Source: Sitta carolinensis
Taxonomy: Eukaryota > Chordata > Aves > Passeriformes > Sittidae
Length of the DNA stretch: 64,000 nt
Direction of reading: 5' to 3'
Assembly: GCA_032173965.1 (NCBI GenBank)
Contig: JAVUNC010000005.1
Location: forward strand, 44,502,501 to 44,566,500
In this document: piece after piece, positions 39,859 to 50,302 of the stretch
How the letters are laid out: each line of letters opens with the position of its first letter
Numbering within the stretch: position 1 is the first letter of the stretch
Notes under the pieces: model-generated
Database searches by the model: none
The model's input: the letters and a program-made list of their open reading frames with translations, nothing else
What the model was told of the DNA's origin: nothing
Position numbers and translations under genes: made by a program

Positions 39859-39930
39859 AGCTGCTGACTGCTTTATCCCAATACAAAGTACAACTAAAAT
39901 ACAATCAGTACAATTTTTCCACTTTCTCCA

Positions 39931-39948
39931 GCCTCGTGTTGGGCGCCA
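39931..39948 (-). other. Primer binding site, tRNA-Lys-like
   Basis: In proviral sense it reads TGGCGCCCAACACGAGGC. The first 11 bases equal the complement of the 3' end of tRNA-Lys(1,2), and 4 of the remaining 7 match. ERV-L is named for a leucine primer, so a lysine type is atypical. The site begins 12 bases after the LTR edge (39,949-39,960), whereas about two bases are usual. Confidence 0.75.
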
Positions 39949-39960
39949 ATTAACTGTATA

Positions 39961-40630
39961 TGTCTTGGTTTAAGGCAAATTTGGGAAGGGACCTCAAAAT
40001 AGGTCCCTCCAGAAAACCAATCCAATGGCCCCTTCCCCCAACTGGTTCAGGAAAGGAAAAGAGGAGAAACAAAACAAAACAAAAAAAATTCCTTAGAGGA
40101 AAGTGGAAAAAAATGTATTTATTTAACAGGCCAAGCACAACAAATGAACATCAAGGAACAAAACCTCCTGCTTCTCCGCAGAGATGACCAATCCAGCCAG
40201 TCTGTGCCGTGGGTGCAGCTCGGCTCGCTCAGTCTGTGTCAGTCCCTGGCACTGGGAAATGCCAGGCCCAAGCCAGGCCCGGTGGGCCACAGGGATGAGC
40301 TCTTGGTGCTCTGCTGGGGGTTAGTCCAGAGTAGGTTTGAACAGTTCCAAGGAAAAAAAAAAGGAAAAGAAACTCACAGTCCGGAAAACTTCTCTGCTTC
40401 AGCTAGCCACGAACTAACAGAAAGCAAAAGAGAGCTCTCTCCCGCCGTCCGCCTGCAGCCAACACTCGCTGTGTCCTCCAAAACTGCCAATTCTTATCTT
40501 GATGTTTTGAAAACACCCGCCTCAGACATTCCACTGCTTCTTCTTCACTCTTAGATCCAGTCTTAAAGGTGCAGAACTCATTTTTGATTTAAACAGACGA
40601 ATGGGGATACAATTCAGCAGTAACCCAGGA
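39961..40630 (-). repeat. 5' LTR of the provirus, two terminal bases not matching
   Basis: 670 bases matching the 3' LTR with one substitution (G at 40,002) and one missing base (after 40,452). In proviral sense it should start TGTCCTGG, but the two outermost bases read CC in place of TG, and the outer flank shares nothing with the flank of the other LTR. This LTR would carry the promoter reading toward lower coordinates. Confidence 0.92.
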
Positions 40631-41694
40631 GGAGAATAAAAAGTCACACAGGTATCCAGCAAGGATGTAAACCTGAAGCTGGAGGAAATTCAGCTTAATC
40701 CTCTGCTAGAGACTTTTCATGTGATCTTCAGCAAGTCTTGGGATGTGCCTAGGCTTCATGTTCCCTCCTGGATTGAGGAGTGGAGGAAGGAAGGCAGAAA
40801 GGGATCTCCTATCAGGAATTGCTCTGTCTACACTGAAATTCTTGGGACACTTAGAAGTTAGAGCAGTGGATTTAATGGAAGCAAGTTAATAAAATACTTG
40901 CTTCAGTTTTTTAAGGCCGTCGCACATTGCTGCAGTTATGGAACTGCATGCAGATAGTGCAATACATGAGAAGCTGTTTTCTACCTTCTGTGTGAAAAAT
41001 GAAGTACTCTGATGGAGATTTGTGCAGTTGTTCATACTAAATTATTTATTTTGTGTTGCTATCTTTGTCTTGATTAACATGTGTTACTTTGATATAGATC
41101 AAACACTTTGGTGAGACATCATTTCTATGGGAGCATAATATTTTGTTCCATTAGATTTAATGATATATAGGTACCTTTGCTTCACTGTAAATGGTAGGTA
41201 TATTTTAAACATGTAATATGCTGAAGTTGATAGGATTATCCTTTCAGAGGTTAATTCTAGTCTTATACTTGATAAATGCTACAAGATTCTTTGTGGTAAT
41301 ATTTCACTGTTAAATTGCGCAAATTTGAACTAGATGGCTCAGAAAATTGTTAAGATGGTACCAAATGTCTCAGTCACTGTTGGGTTGAATCCCGCCTTGG
41401 TTCTGAGTAACCAAAACTTGCTACTACTGTCTGACAGCTGTTTTGTGGTTTAGGTGTTTCCAGGTGGACAGGTGTCCACCACAGAAAAATAAGTCACCTG
41501 CACCAATAGAGGGTTTCAGCAGAAGAGAGTTTGTGGGCACTGGAAACAGATTAAGTTCTATGACCATAGGATAAAGTGTGTCGTAAAATGGACTCCACAG
41601 CTCTTTGTGGAAATACCTAAAATGTCTAAATCCTGCTGGACCCCTTTGGTGCACCCAAAGCGGTGAGTAAGTTCCTGTAATGTCTTTCATGAAG
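40631..41694. other. Non-coding DNA right of the provirus
   Basis: AT-rich sequence with no recognisable gene or repeat. It starts GGAGAATAAAAAGTCAC directly at the LTR edge. Confidence 0.55.
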
Positions 41695-42290
41695 TGCTGG
41701 TCAGCGGCAGCTCAGCACAAGCCAGCTGTGCCCAGGTGGTTGAGAAGGCCAGTGGCATCCCAGCCTGTATCTGCAATAGTGTGGCCAGCAGGAGCAGGAC
41801 AGTGATTGTCCCCTTGTACTTGGTACTGGTACAGCCCTACCTCATTATTGTGTCCACTTCTGGGCACCTCACTACAAGAACATTGAGGTGCTGGAGCAAG
41901 TCCAGAGAAGGGCAATGGAGCCGGGGAAGGGTCTGGAGCCCAAGTCTGATGAGGAGAGGCTGAGGGAGCTGTAGCCAGGTGAGGGTTGATCTCTTCTCTC
42001 AAATAAAAGATGACAGGACAAGAGAAGAGTGGCCTCAGGTTGTGCCAAGGGAGGTTTAGATTGGATATTAGGAAATATTTCTTCACTGAAGGGGCTGGTG
42101 AGGCATTGGAACAGCCCACCCAGGGAAGGACTCCCTCCCTGGAAGTGTTAAAAAAAAAATGTGGATGTGGCACTTAGAGAAATTGTTTAGGGTTGAACAC
42201 GGCACTGCTGGATTAACAGTTGGTCTCAATGATCTTAGAGATATTTTCTAACCTTAATGATTTTATGCCTCTATTCTATGATTCTACTTT
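41695..42290 (+). mobile_element. CR1 LINE 3' end, internally deleted
   Basis: Diagnostic CR1 pieces occur in order: GTGGCCAGCAGGAGCAGGAC, CTTGTACTTGGTACTGGTA, CACTACAAGAACATTGAGGT, GGAGGTTTAGATTGGATATT, and a tail ending ATTCTATGATTCTAC. About 100 bases normally found between the AGGGAGCTG block and the GGTTGATCTCTTCTC block are missing near 41,972. The element is 5'-truncated as usual for CR1 and has no open frame. Confidence 0.9.
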
Positions 42291-42313
42291 ATGCTGTAAA
42301 TTCGCCTAAATGT

Positions 42314-43189
42314 TGTCCTGGTTTTGGCAGGAGTAGAGTTCATTTTCTTAGTAGAGATAATATGGGAGGATTTTTGAACATGTTTTGTATTTGTGATGTA
42401 AACAGTTTTAGTAGTTGTTTTTACTCTTTGATGGTGGTCTTACCTAGCCATATTCATGTCTACTCAAAGCAATTGGAGACCTGGACAGGCAGGTGCAGCT
42501 GACTTTAAAGGTTTGACTGTATGGTGGGTGACAAGACTTAGCTGAATTTGAAGTTTTGGGAGATGCTGGTTGTGGCTGGTCACAGCTGTGGTATATGGCC
42601 GAAAGTTTTTGGTGCACTGCCTCCAGTGTTGCATTGCATCATCTGGTTGGACATGATCTTAAAAGTTTTTTCCAACCTGAACAATCCTACAATTCTATGA
42701 TTACTTCTGAGGAGTGCTCACACACTTTCCTGCTTTCCTCACAGCTTTCCTGCTTCTCATACCAGCCTGCCAGTGAGGAGGCTGGAGGTGTACAACAGGT
42801 TGGAGAGGACACAGCTAGGACAGCTGACCCCACTGACCAAAAAGATATACTAAAGAGATACTCTCTACCATATGGTGTCATGCTCAGCATCTACAGCTGG
42901 GAAAAGAAGAGAGAGGGGGGATGCTTGGAATGATGATATTTGTTGACTCTGTTCTCAAATAATCCTTGTGCATGATAGAGCCCTGCTGTCCTGAACATGG
43001 CTAAGAACACATGCCTGCCCATGAGATGTGGTGAATGAATTCCTTGTTTTGCTTTGCCTGCATGCACAGCTTTTCCTTTACCTATTAAGCTCTAATTAAA
43101 TGGATTCTCTTCCCTATCCTATGGAGGGGGTGGGGAGCAAGTGAGCAACTGTGTGGTGCTTCATTGCTGTCTGGAGTTAAACCATGACA
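42314..43189 (+). mobile_element. Old solo LTR, avian ERV-L type, with an inserted segment
   Basis: The element starts TGTCCTGGTTTTGGCAGGAG and ends GGAGTTAAACCATGACA, the ends of a common avian LTR family. Internal family blocks are visible (AGGACAGCTGACCCCACTGA, TGGTGTCATGCTCAGCATCT, GTGTGGTGCTTCATTGCTGT). The flanks AATGT (42,309-42,313) and AATGC (43,190-43,194) form a 5-base target duplication with one mismatch. There are no internal proviral genes, so it arose by LTR-LTR recombination. It is much older than the provirus to its left and carries foreign sequence from roughly 42,480 to 42,702. Confidence 0.8.
42645..42702 (+). mobile_element. CR1 3' tail nested in the solo LTR
   Basis: GGTTGGACATGATCTTAAAA followed by TTCCAACCTGAACAATCC and ATTCTATGATT is the CR1 3' end. 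It interrupts the LTR, so this CR1 moved after the LTR was already in place. Its 5' limit is uncertain, perhaps near 42,480. Confidence 0.75.
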
Positions 43190-45607
43190 AATGCACATAA
43201 GATGAAATGCTATAATGTTTTCCCTCCCTTTGAAATAAAGCTCTGATCTTTACAGCTTACAAGTTAGCTCCCTGATGAACAAATAGTTCATTACAGAATT
43301 TGTGTAATGGTAACAGTGTATGAAAACATTTATAATGATAGGGATGCCAGAATTAAAGAAGCAGGATGATGTCCATGTTTTTTAATCATTATTTCTCAGC
43401 ACAGTGGAACTGGCATAAAAGGAGAAAAAATAGTCCCTTTTCTGAAAATGAAACCAGAGGGGAAAATCTCTTTGATTAGAATTAGATCTGTATTTACCAG
43501 AAGGATACACAGTAAAAGATCTAAACCAGTGAATCTGATCATTTATCATTAATGCTGGGGAAACTTGGTGCAGGGGTTCATGTGGTATCCAGAAACATGG
43601 GAGTCCCATGTCCTTTTGCTGCATTTGCCCTGAGAGCCTTTTGGTGTGTGTTTGAACCAGTCCCTGTGTTTCAGTTTCCTAAATGTAGAAGAAGGATATC
43701 ACTTCCTGTTCCTAAATGCATCAACGTAAGTTAAGTATATTCAGGTTTGTGTACAAGTCCCTCACAGAGATGGCCCTGACAGGAGCTCCTGTTAGACCTG
43801 GTAGGATAGAAAAGATTAGTGAGTCTGGCTGCATTTGCTTTGCGCTAGGTTTTTATTTATTTTCTTTCTCACAAGTTCATGTCGATCCTGCACAGCATGG
43901 CAATGGTATTCCCAACCTGCCAGCATCACCTTGGCCAGAAGTATCTGTCTGTACTAGGGCTGTGAGTCTCCTCCAGGGATAAGCCAGGAGCAGGGATATG
44001 TTCTTTGATTCCTCGTAATATCCCTTTACCTTCTTGAGCCACGGCCACACAGGAATACCTGGCAGAGCCAGCCGAAAAGGTGTTGATGCTGAGTTGAGAA
44101 TGATTGTAAGAATCAAAAGTCTTATCTGCAAATTTAACTTGCTGTGTCCTTTCAGAAGGAAGGCATGAGATTTTTAGTGGGCACTACTGTTGGACTGAGT
44201 GGTAGATGTGACAAAAGTAAAAAGTTGTATGCTTTCCAGCCATTTGAGAATAATTACACACCAATTAATTGAAGAAAATGACATCTGACACTGTCAGTGT
44301 TCTGAAGTGTCATATATTAGACCCCAAAAAGTAAATGAGACACATATTCATTTTAATTAAAATGTTATCAAGAGGTGCTGTTGACCAAGAAGCCCATTAA
44401 CAATAATCTGCTTTAGTAACAAGTGAGCAAGTCAATTTATTGAACTGAACTAAAAAGCAAACCCAGTAACAGCTGCCCACTGAGCAAGCATTTGATCTTT
44501 CAGCTTTCTCTGATTAGCAGAGGGAGGCGTTCCCTGAATATTACAGACTTTTGTCTACTTTCTCACTACTTTGTGGTTACTTGTAGAAACTGTCTCCATG
44601 GTGCAATCAGCATTTGCTCATCAAACTTAAAAGGGAGCTTTGCTAGCAGATCCAACTTCAAAGAAGACATTTATAGAGAGAGCAGTTGCCGGGTACCATT
44701 ATTTTCCTTTGTGCTCAGTTGTTAAAATCTTTGCACAGGACAGACTATTTTCCTTGGAGATCTGGCTCTTTTAAATACAGAGGCTAGTGCATGAGATTTG
44801 AGGGTTGTAACGGAGGCAGGCTTTACTTGCAATGTAAAATTACATGGTTACACAAATTTATGTTTTCAACCTAAATTGATAAACTTCACTCTTTAGGATT
44901 AATTGCTATGTGCTGAAGAGCATTAAACTGGTCAGATACTTCCTGAGCAGATTTCCGCCCTTATAGGAGATCTCAAAATGCTGGTGATGATGACTGAGTT
45001 ACTGCTTGTACCAGGGAGCACCAGGAATTTTGATGAAGTATGCTTTGCTCTGCTGCCAGCATCAGAAATGGAAGCAGCCCCACTGCAACCGTCTGCCTGG
45101 GACATTTTGAGTAGCTACCACACCTGGCTGCTTCCTTTGGCCTCTTTTTGCCTGTATAATGGTGCCAATGGTTTTTCAGCTGAAGAAAATTTTAAAAATC
45201 ACTTCTCATGTTCCTTTTGCTCTTGATTGGTGAAAAAGGCCAAAGCCTTTGCTATGTGAGCAATAGGTATGGGAGTTTTTTCTAGAATCAGCCATTATTT
45301 CAGAATAAATTTTAATAGTTTCATGCGAAAAATCCCAAAAGCAGAGTGCACTTGTATGTACAAAACACAGTACAATTGACTTCTCTTTTTCATAGGAAGG
45401 AGTTCAAAGCTTTGGATTCCTCCCAAATCCATCATCAACCAAAATGCATCAGCTTTCTTGAATGTGGGAGAACATACCAGGTCCAGAAGCCTTTCAGATG
45501 CCTTTCTAAAAGCTCTGTTTTAGTGGTTATGATTCAAGAAGAAGTGCCAGGTTTCTTAAAAAAAATGTTTTTTGTCGTTTTGTTTTTTGCTGAACCTGAC
45601 TTGACTT
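43190..45607. other. Non-coding DNA between two solo LTRs
   Basis: No recognised gene or repeat. Short open frames on both strands have no protein-like features I can name. Confidence 0.55.
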
Positions 45608-46140
45608 TGTCTCTGTCTCTGTGAAAGTTTCTCTTTCCCCCAGCCCAGCATCTGAAGAGGAGGTCGAGATCATCTGTTCTCTTCTTTCAAGGATTGTTTA
45701 TTCTTTGTTATCTTACATATTTGGCTCTGGCCTGCTGAGGTCTTTGTTGCAGGCCAGGTTGTGACAAACTCCCTGCCTTTGGATGGCGCCATCTTTTATA
45801 CTAAAAATTACGTATGCTTTATTTACAATAACTCTCCAATACCTATCAACCACATCAAACAGTGTACCTTCACTTTAAACCAATTAAAAAGTGCCACCAT
45901 CACAGCAGAAGATGGAGGACAAGAGACAAAGAAGAAGGACAGGGACATGCCCTAATTCCTCCATTTTTGTCCCTTAAACTCACATTCTAAAACCCCAAAA
46001 TTCTACTTTTTCACCCTGTGAGATGTTAATTATCATTCTACCTAAATTCTTGTAACTTATAAATTTTCCAGGACAGAGGGATGTCCTGGATCTCACAAAC
46101 AAGGAATTTTTAGAGCAATTCAGCCAACTTCTGTCTGACA
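45608..46140 (-). mobile_element. Solo LTR of a second retrovirus type (class II-like)
   Basis: On the minus strand it runs from TGTCAGACAGAAG to CAGAGACAGAGACA. It has a TATA box (TATAAAAGAT, window 45,791-45,800) and, about 95 bases later, AATAAA (45,697-45,702): a well-formed U3-R-U5 layout. Neither side shows a primer site, purine tract or proviral genes. The outer edges are uncertain by some 6 bases because of a GTCTCT repeat at the left end, and no target duplication was found. Assignment to class II (ERV-K-like) rests on length and layout only. Confidence 0.65.
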
Positions 46141-49100
46141 GAACATTTTGGGTGGGAAAATGAAGCCTGTCAAAAAAGCACTGATGCCTTTTAAGTCCTA
46201 CTGTGGACAATAGACACATCTGTCACTTAATGTTCAGAGGGCATGCCATGTTGGGCAAAACTGAAAGTCAATGAGATTTAGTGTACTTCAGTCATTTTGA
46301 AAACAGTTTCCAGTAACCACTGGTCCAGAAGTTCACACAGCAATATATTTAAGGTAGAAAGAACAGTAGCAGGCACTGAAATGGAAAAGATTGATGCTAA
46401 AACTGAAATAAAAGTTTCTTATTTTTTCATGTTTAATCAGTCAACAACCTTCTTAGAAATACAGACATGTATGAAAATAAATATTAGAATCTGAGGGATT
46501 CTTCTCATATTTTGTTACAACACTTTTTAGAAGATTTGGCAAGAAATAAAGAAGTGAAGTACTAAAGGAATGACTTCACAGAACTTTAAAATATCTTTCT
46601 AAAAGTGAACTTCAGCACAATTTCTTTTTCTTTTGACTATTTTAATGTACATGTATTGGCACTAGAATATTTGCAATTATTGCCAGTGGAGAAATTGGAG
46701 CGAGGGCTGAGTAGACAGGGGAACTCTTGAAAGAATTAATGTAATCCTGTTATGTCTGATCTGCTGTCCATCAGCCGGGAAAGTTATTGACTCTATGAGC
46801 CTATTATTCTAGCTAAGTGGAACTATATTGAAACTTGTAGTGCTATGATAAAATAACATCTAGAAATCTATGCTGCTTCCTCCACACATTGCTGTTTAGT
46901 GAGACACTGGTGGCTTTTCACTCGTTTGAGCTGAAGTCTTTTGAAGGTCCTTTAAAAAAATATGTTTAGTTGTTTGTAAGCTGATGCATTTCATATTATT
47001 TTGGAATTTATGTATGTTTCTTCATATCACTTTTCATGGATATCTCACTCTAAGTTCAGTGGCCAGTTTATTTCCCAAATACATGCATTTTATTTTTAGG
47101 ACCAATGGGTGATTTCTCACATGAGGTGCTGTCAGTTCTTCTTCTAGTGGGGATGGGGACCCAGCCCAGAGCTAAATGCCTTTAGCTTCATCACCATGAG
47201 TAACAGGCACGAGCAGCCATCAGCCCTGTCACAGCCTGATCTGTGCTGCAGAGTTCCCTACTCACCCAGCCTGCACAGTGGTAAGTGGGAGAGTGAGATA
47301 GTTTGGCTTAGAGGCTGCAGTGGTCAGTGTCCCAGTGGTCACTCTTGGCATAGAACAGCAGTTGGCCTGAACATGTTGCAGGTGGTGTTTTCCTGTTATT
47401 ACTAATAGTAATTAATTAGGCCTGCTGCTCAAAGTTAATGGATGACCACAAGTTATGTAAACTCTGCAAGATATACTGGGCATGGGAGAAGTTACTGCCT
47501 GTGATAGATTTAGAATTAAAGTCTTACTCTTAAAATTTTAGTGACTTAGTGTTGCAAGAGTGGGGAACTTGTGTGGCTCAGCCAGTTACTCAGGGTGTAA
47601 GTGCTGTTGATGGTAAACACACAAATGGAAGTCCAGGCAACAGGTATTCTACTAGAAGAAGACTTTCTTCTAGAGGGTCTTCTTCTTCTTTCCATTTGTT
47701 GCATAATATAATGTTAATAACATGAATCAGTGTGTTTGGACTTTACTGGATTTTTTTACTTTAAATATAAATCTGTGATGAACCATCCTAATTAAATATC
47801 AGGGATAAAATCTGATGCTGTTTCCAGACAAGAATCCCATTAAGAGAAATGCACCTCTGGATTTTGATTTTTTTTTTTTAATGGATGAGAAAGCAAACTT
47901 TAGAAGATAAATGGTGTTCAAAATTGTCTTGTCTCAGCCAAGTCCTTGCATGTGTATGGAGGAGGAAAAAAGACCACTGAGGATGAGTACTAACTATAAT
48001 CAGCCACGGGTTTACTGAAGGGTCTTTAAAAATTATAACTCTCGTCCCTCTCCCCAGGTGCAGCATCACTGAGCTGGCAGTGCCATTCTCTGTCTTAGTC
48101 CTGAGCATTGATTCCAGCAATGTGGCTGGGGTCAGGCACCTCTTTGAGCTGTGATAGTGAGTGGTCTGGTCAGGTGAAGTGTTTTTTATGAAACTTCTCG
48201 CACTGACCAGGGATGGATAAATATAAAACCATTCTCTTCATAACAGACATTTTAATACATGAGAAACATAGAGTACCAGCAAGGAGAGGTAATATATACT
48301 TGTTCAGCTAGGAGTAGCTTTCCAGGTCCTCTCTGAGGAGCCAGGAGTCCACCAAACTGTACTGAACAAAAACATTCAATGCACATTAGTTACTTTTATT
48401 ACAGTAAATTACTATATTGCCAAGAAAAGAACAATCACAATGATAGTAAATGCAAAATTGTCAACTTTCTCCATCATTCATACAGTCTTTGGCAAGAAAA
48501 TATGGATTGTAACCACAATGACCTGAAAACAATATTACCAAAATAACTGGAATTTTCCCATTACTAGCAAAAATACAGCTATTACAGTCTACTATTATGA
48601 GTGTAGTTGGAAGTGTAGACATGTTTTGTGGCTTGCTCATGTTTGTCTTGGGGGTAGTGAAAGATGACACACCACCTGGTAAAAATGTCATCATCTTTTA
48701 AAGTGCACTCACAGTCTGGGCCATTGGCTACTGAATTTGCTAGTGGGCCAGTGACTTCTATTGCTTCAAATCCAGGCTTATTTACAATTGTGGACAAGTA
48801 TCTGTGCTGACCACCTGCAATGCTTTGGCTGAAATCTGGAGTTAATAACTGCTCTCAGCTTAGTGCCAGCCTTCACTTTGCCATTGACAAGAGTCTGCTG
48901 CACTTTTGAAGACGGAAGGGGAAATAGCCTCACAGCCCTTCTGCTGTCTCACTGAGGCAAATTCTCTCATTGCCTCAATCTGTTGCAGGAGAGGCACTTG
49001 AGCTTCTGTTTAATAATGTCCCAACTTTTATTTTCCAAATTTCATGTTCCCTGGTTGACTGAAGGGTTTCTTTTCTGGAAGGTAATCTGGTTTAACCTGT

Positions 49101-50083
49101 CTCTTTCGGAAGAACTCACTTGGTTTGGCAGAAGTACACTTCAGGAAAAAAGAAAATAGATTCTTAATGACATAACACCAGATGAGTAAATTACTAGTTC
49201 TCACCTATCTTTGAGAGAAATTTAACAGTGAAAAAGAGTATGGGAGCCAAACCATAATGTGAAGGTACAGTAAAGACTAAATATATCTTGTATATGCAGC
49301 AGAAATGTTTTCCAGTGGCTCTGAAACATTATGTATGAAAGAAAAATTATGCCATTTTCCTCTTTAAAAGAGAATGTGTTGTATTTATTTGATAGGACAA
49401 TTAGCAGAATTTAATTAATTTCTCTTTTAAGAGTCAAAATTGCTTTGAATATGCTCTTTAACATTTTTTTTTGTTGAATTTGACATTATCTGTCGCCAAG
49501 GTTAAATAAAGGAAACACTGCCTACTGGTAATACAACAGAGAGCTTTAGTACAAAATCAATATTGTCTTAAGGACAATTTTCTCTAATTAGATTGAGATG
49601 ATAGCATGACTGGTCTCTCAAGAGGGAAATTAACTTTATATATATATGCAGAATTTTGGTAAAAGTGAAAAAAGGAAACTCACCTAAGATCAGGCAATTT
49701 GAGCAAAAACCCTCAGCTCCTGACTGACCTGGTGATAAGAGTAGCAGGATTTTAATTTTCAAAATATCAGATTCTTCCTCAATCTATAATTCATTAATTT
49801 ATTTATGTCAGTGAGTGATTTAGATTTAAATATAATCTATTACCAAGGAAAAAGAATATGTCATTGTAATGAACTGTCAATATGTTTTCTGTCATTAATG
49901 CCTGTCTGGGCTGAAGAAGAACAGGTTTTTTGAGTTTTGGTTGTTCTTTTTCTTTCCAAGGTGATTCATAATTATGTGATACTAAATAGTAGCAGTATAG
50001 GATTGGCTGTAACTTGTAGGAGTCTATCTGAAGGTTCAGAGGACACTGGTTAAGTGAAGATGCTAATGGCAGAAACTTTCTTA
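46141..50083. other. Non-coding DNA, one weak exon candidate
   Basis: No established gene. The segment 47,100-47,280 has an acceptor (TTTTATTTTTAG) and a consensus donor (GTG|GTAAGT) and holds an ATG at 47,196 opening a frame to the donor, but it is unrecognised. The minus strand at about 48,580-49,140 shows several short coding-like pieces (see findings). Confidence 0.4.
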
Positions 50084-50302
50084 GGATCATAGAATCATAG
50101 AATGTCCTGAATTGGAAGGAGGCCACAAAGACCATTGTTTTCAACTCCTGGCCTTGCACAGGACACCCCTAGAGTCACACCCTGTGCCTCAGAGATTGTC
50201 CAAACACTTCTTGAGCTCTGTCAGGCTGGTGCTGTGACCACTGCTCTGAAGAGCTCCTTCCAGTGCTCGACTACCTTCTGGGTGAAGAACATTTCCCTAC
50301 CC
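50084..50302 (-). mobile_element. CR1 retroposon fragment
   Basis: It begins GATCATAGAATCATAGAATG, the reversed CR1 3' end, and continues through diverged CR1 3'-region sequence to GGTGAAGAACATTTCC. It is truncated and has no open frame. Confidence 0.85.

Larger units (their letters stand above)
33925..40630 (-). mobile_element. Endogenous retrovirus, ERV-L-like, LTR to LTR
   Basis: A provirus of about 6.7 kb on the minus strand. Read right to left it has 5' LTR, primer binding site, gag, an in-frame stop, pro-RT-RNase H-integrase, polypurine tract and 3' LTR. Only 141 bases separate the end of the integrase frame from the 3' LTR, so there is no env and no dUTPase. The RT, RNase H and integrase blocks (LPQG, RPLGFWS, WQVDYI, SDNGTHF, ERYNGLLK) look like the class III ERV-L group; this is by eye, without a tree. 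The LTRs differ by one substitution and one single-base indel over about 670 bases, so integration is recent; at an assumed rate of 2-3 substitutions per kb per million years this means well under a million years. No target-site duplication is found: the left flank ends ACATGT and the right flank begins GGAGAATA. The coding region is broken by four frame changes. Confidence 0.95.
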
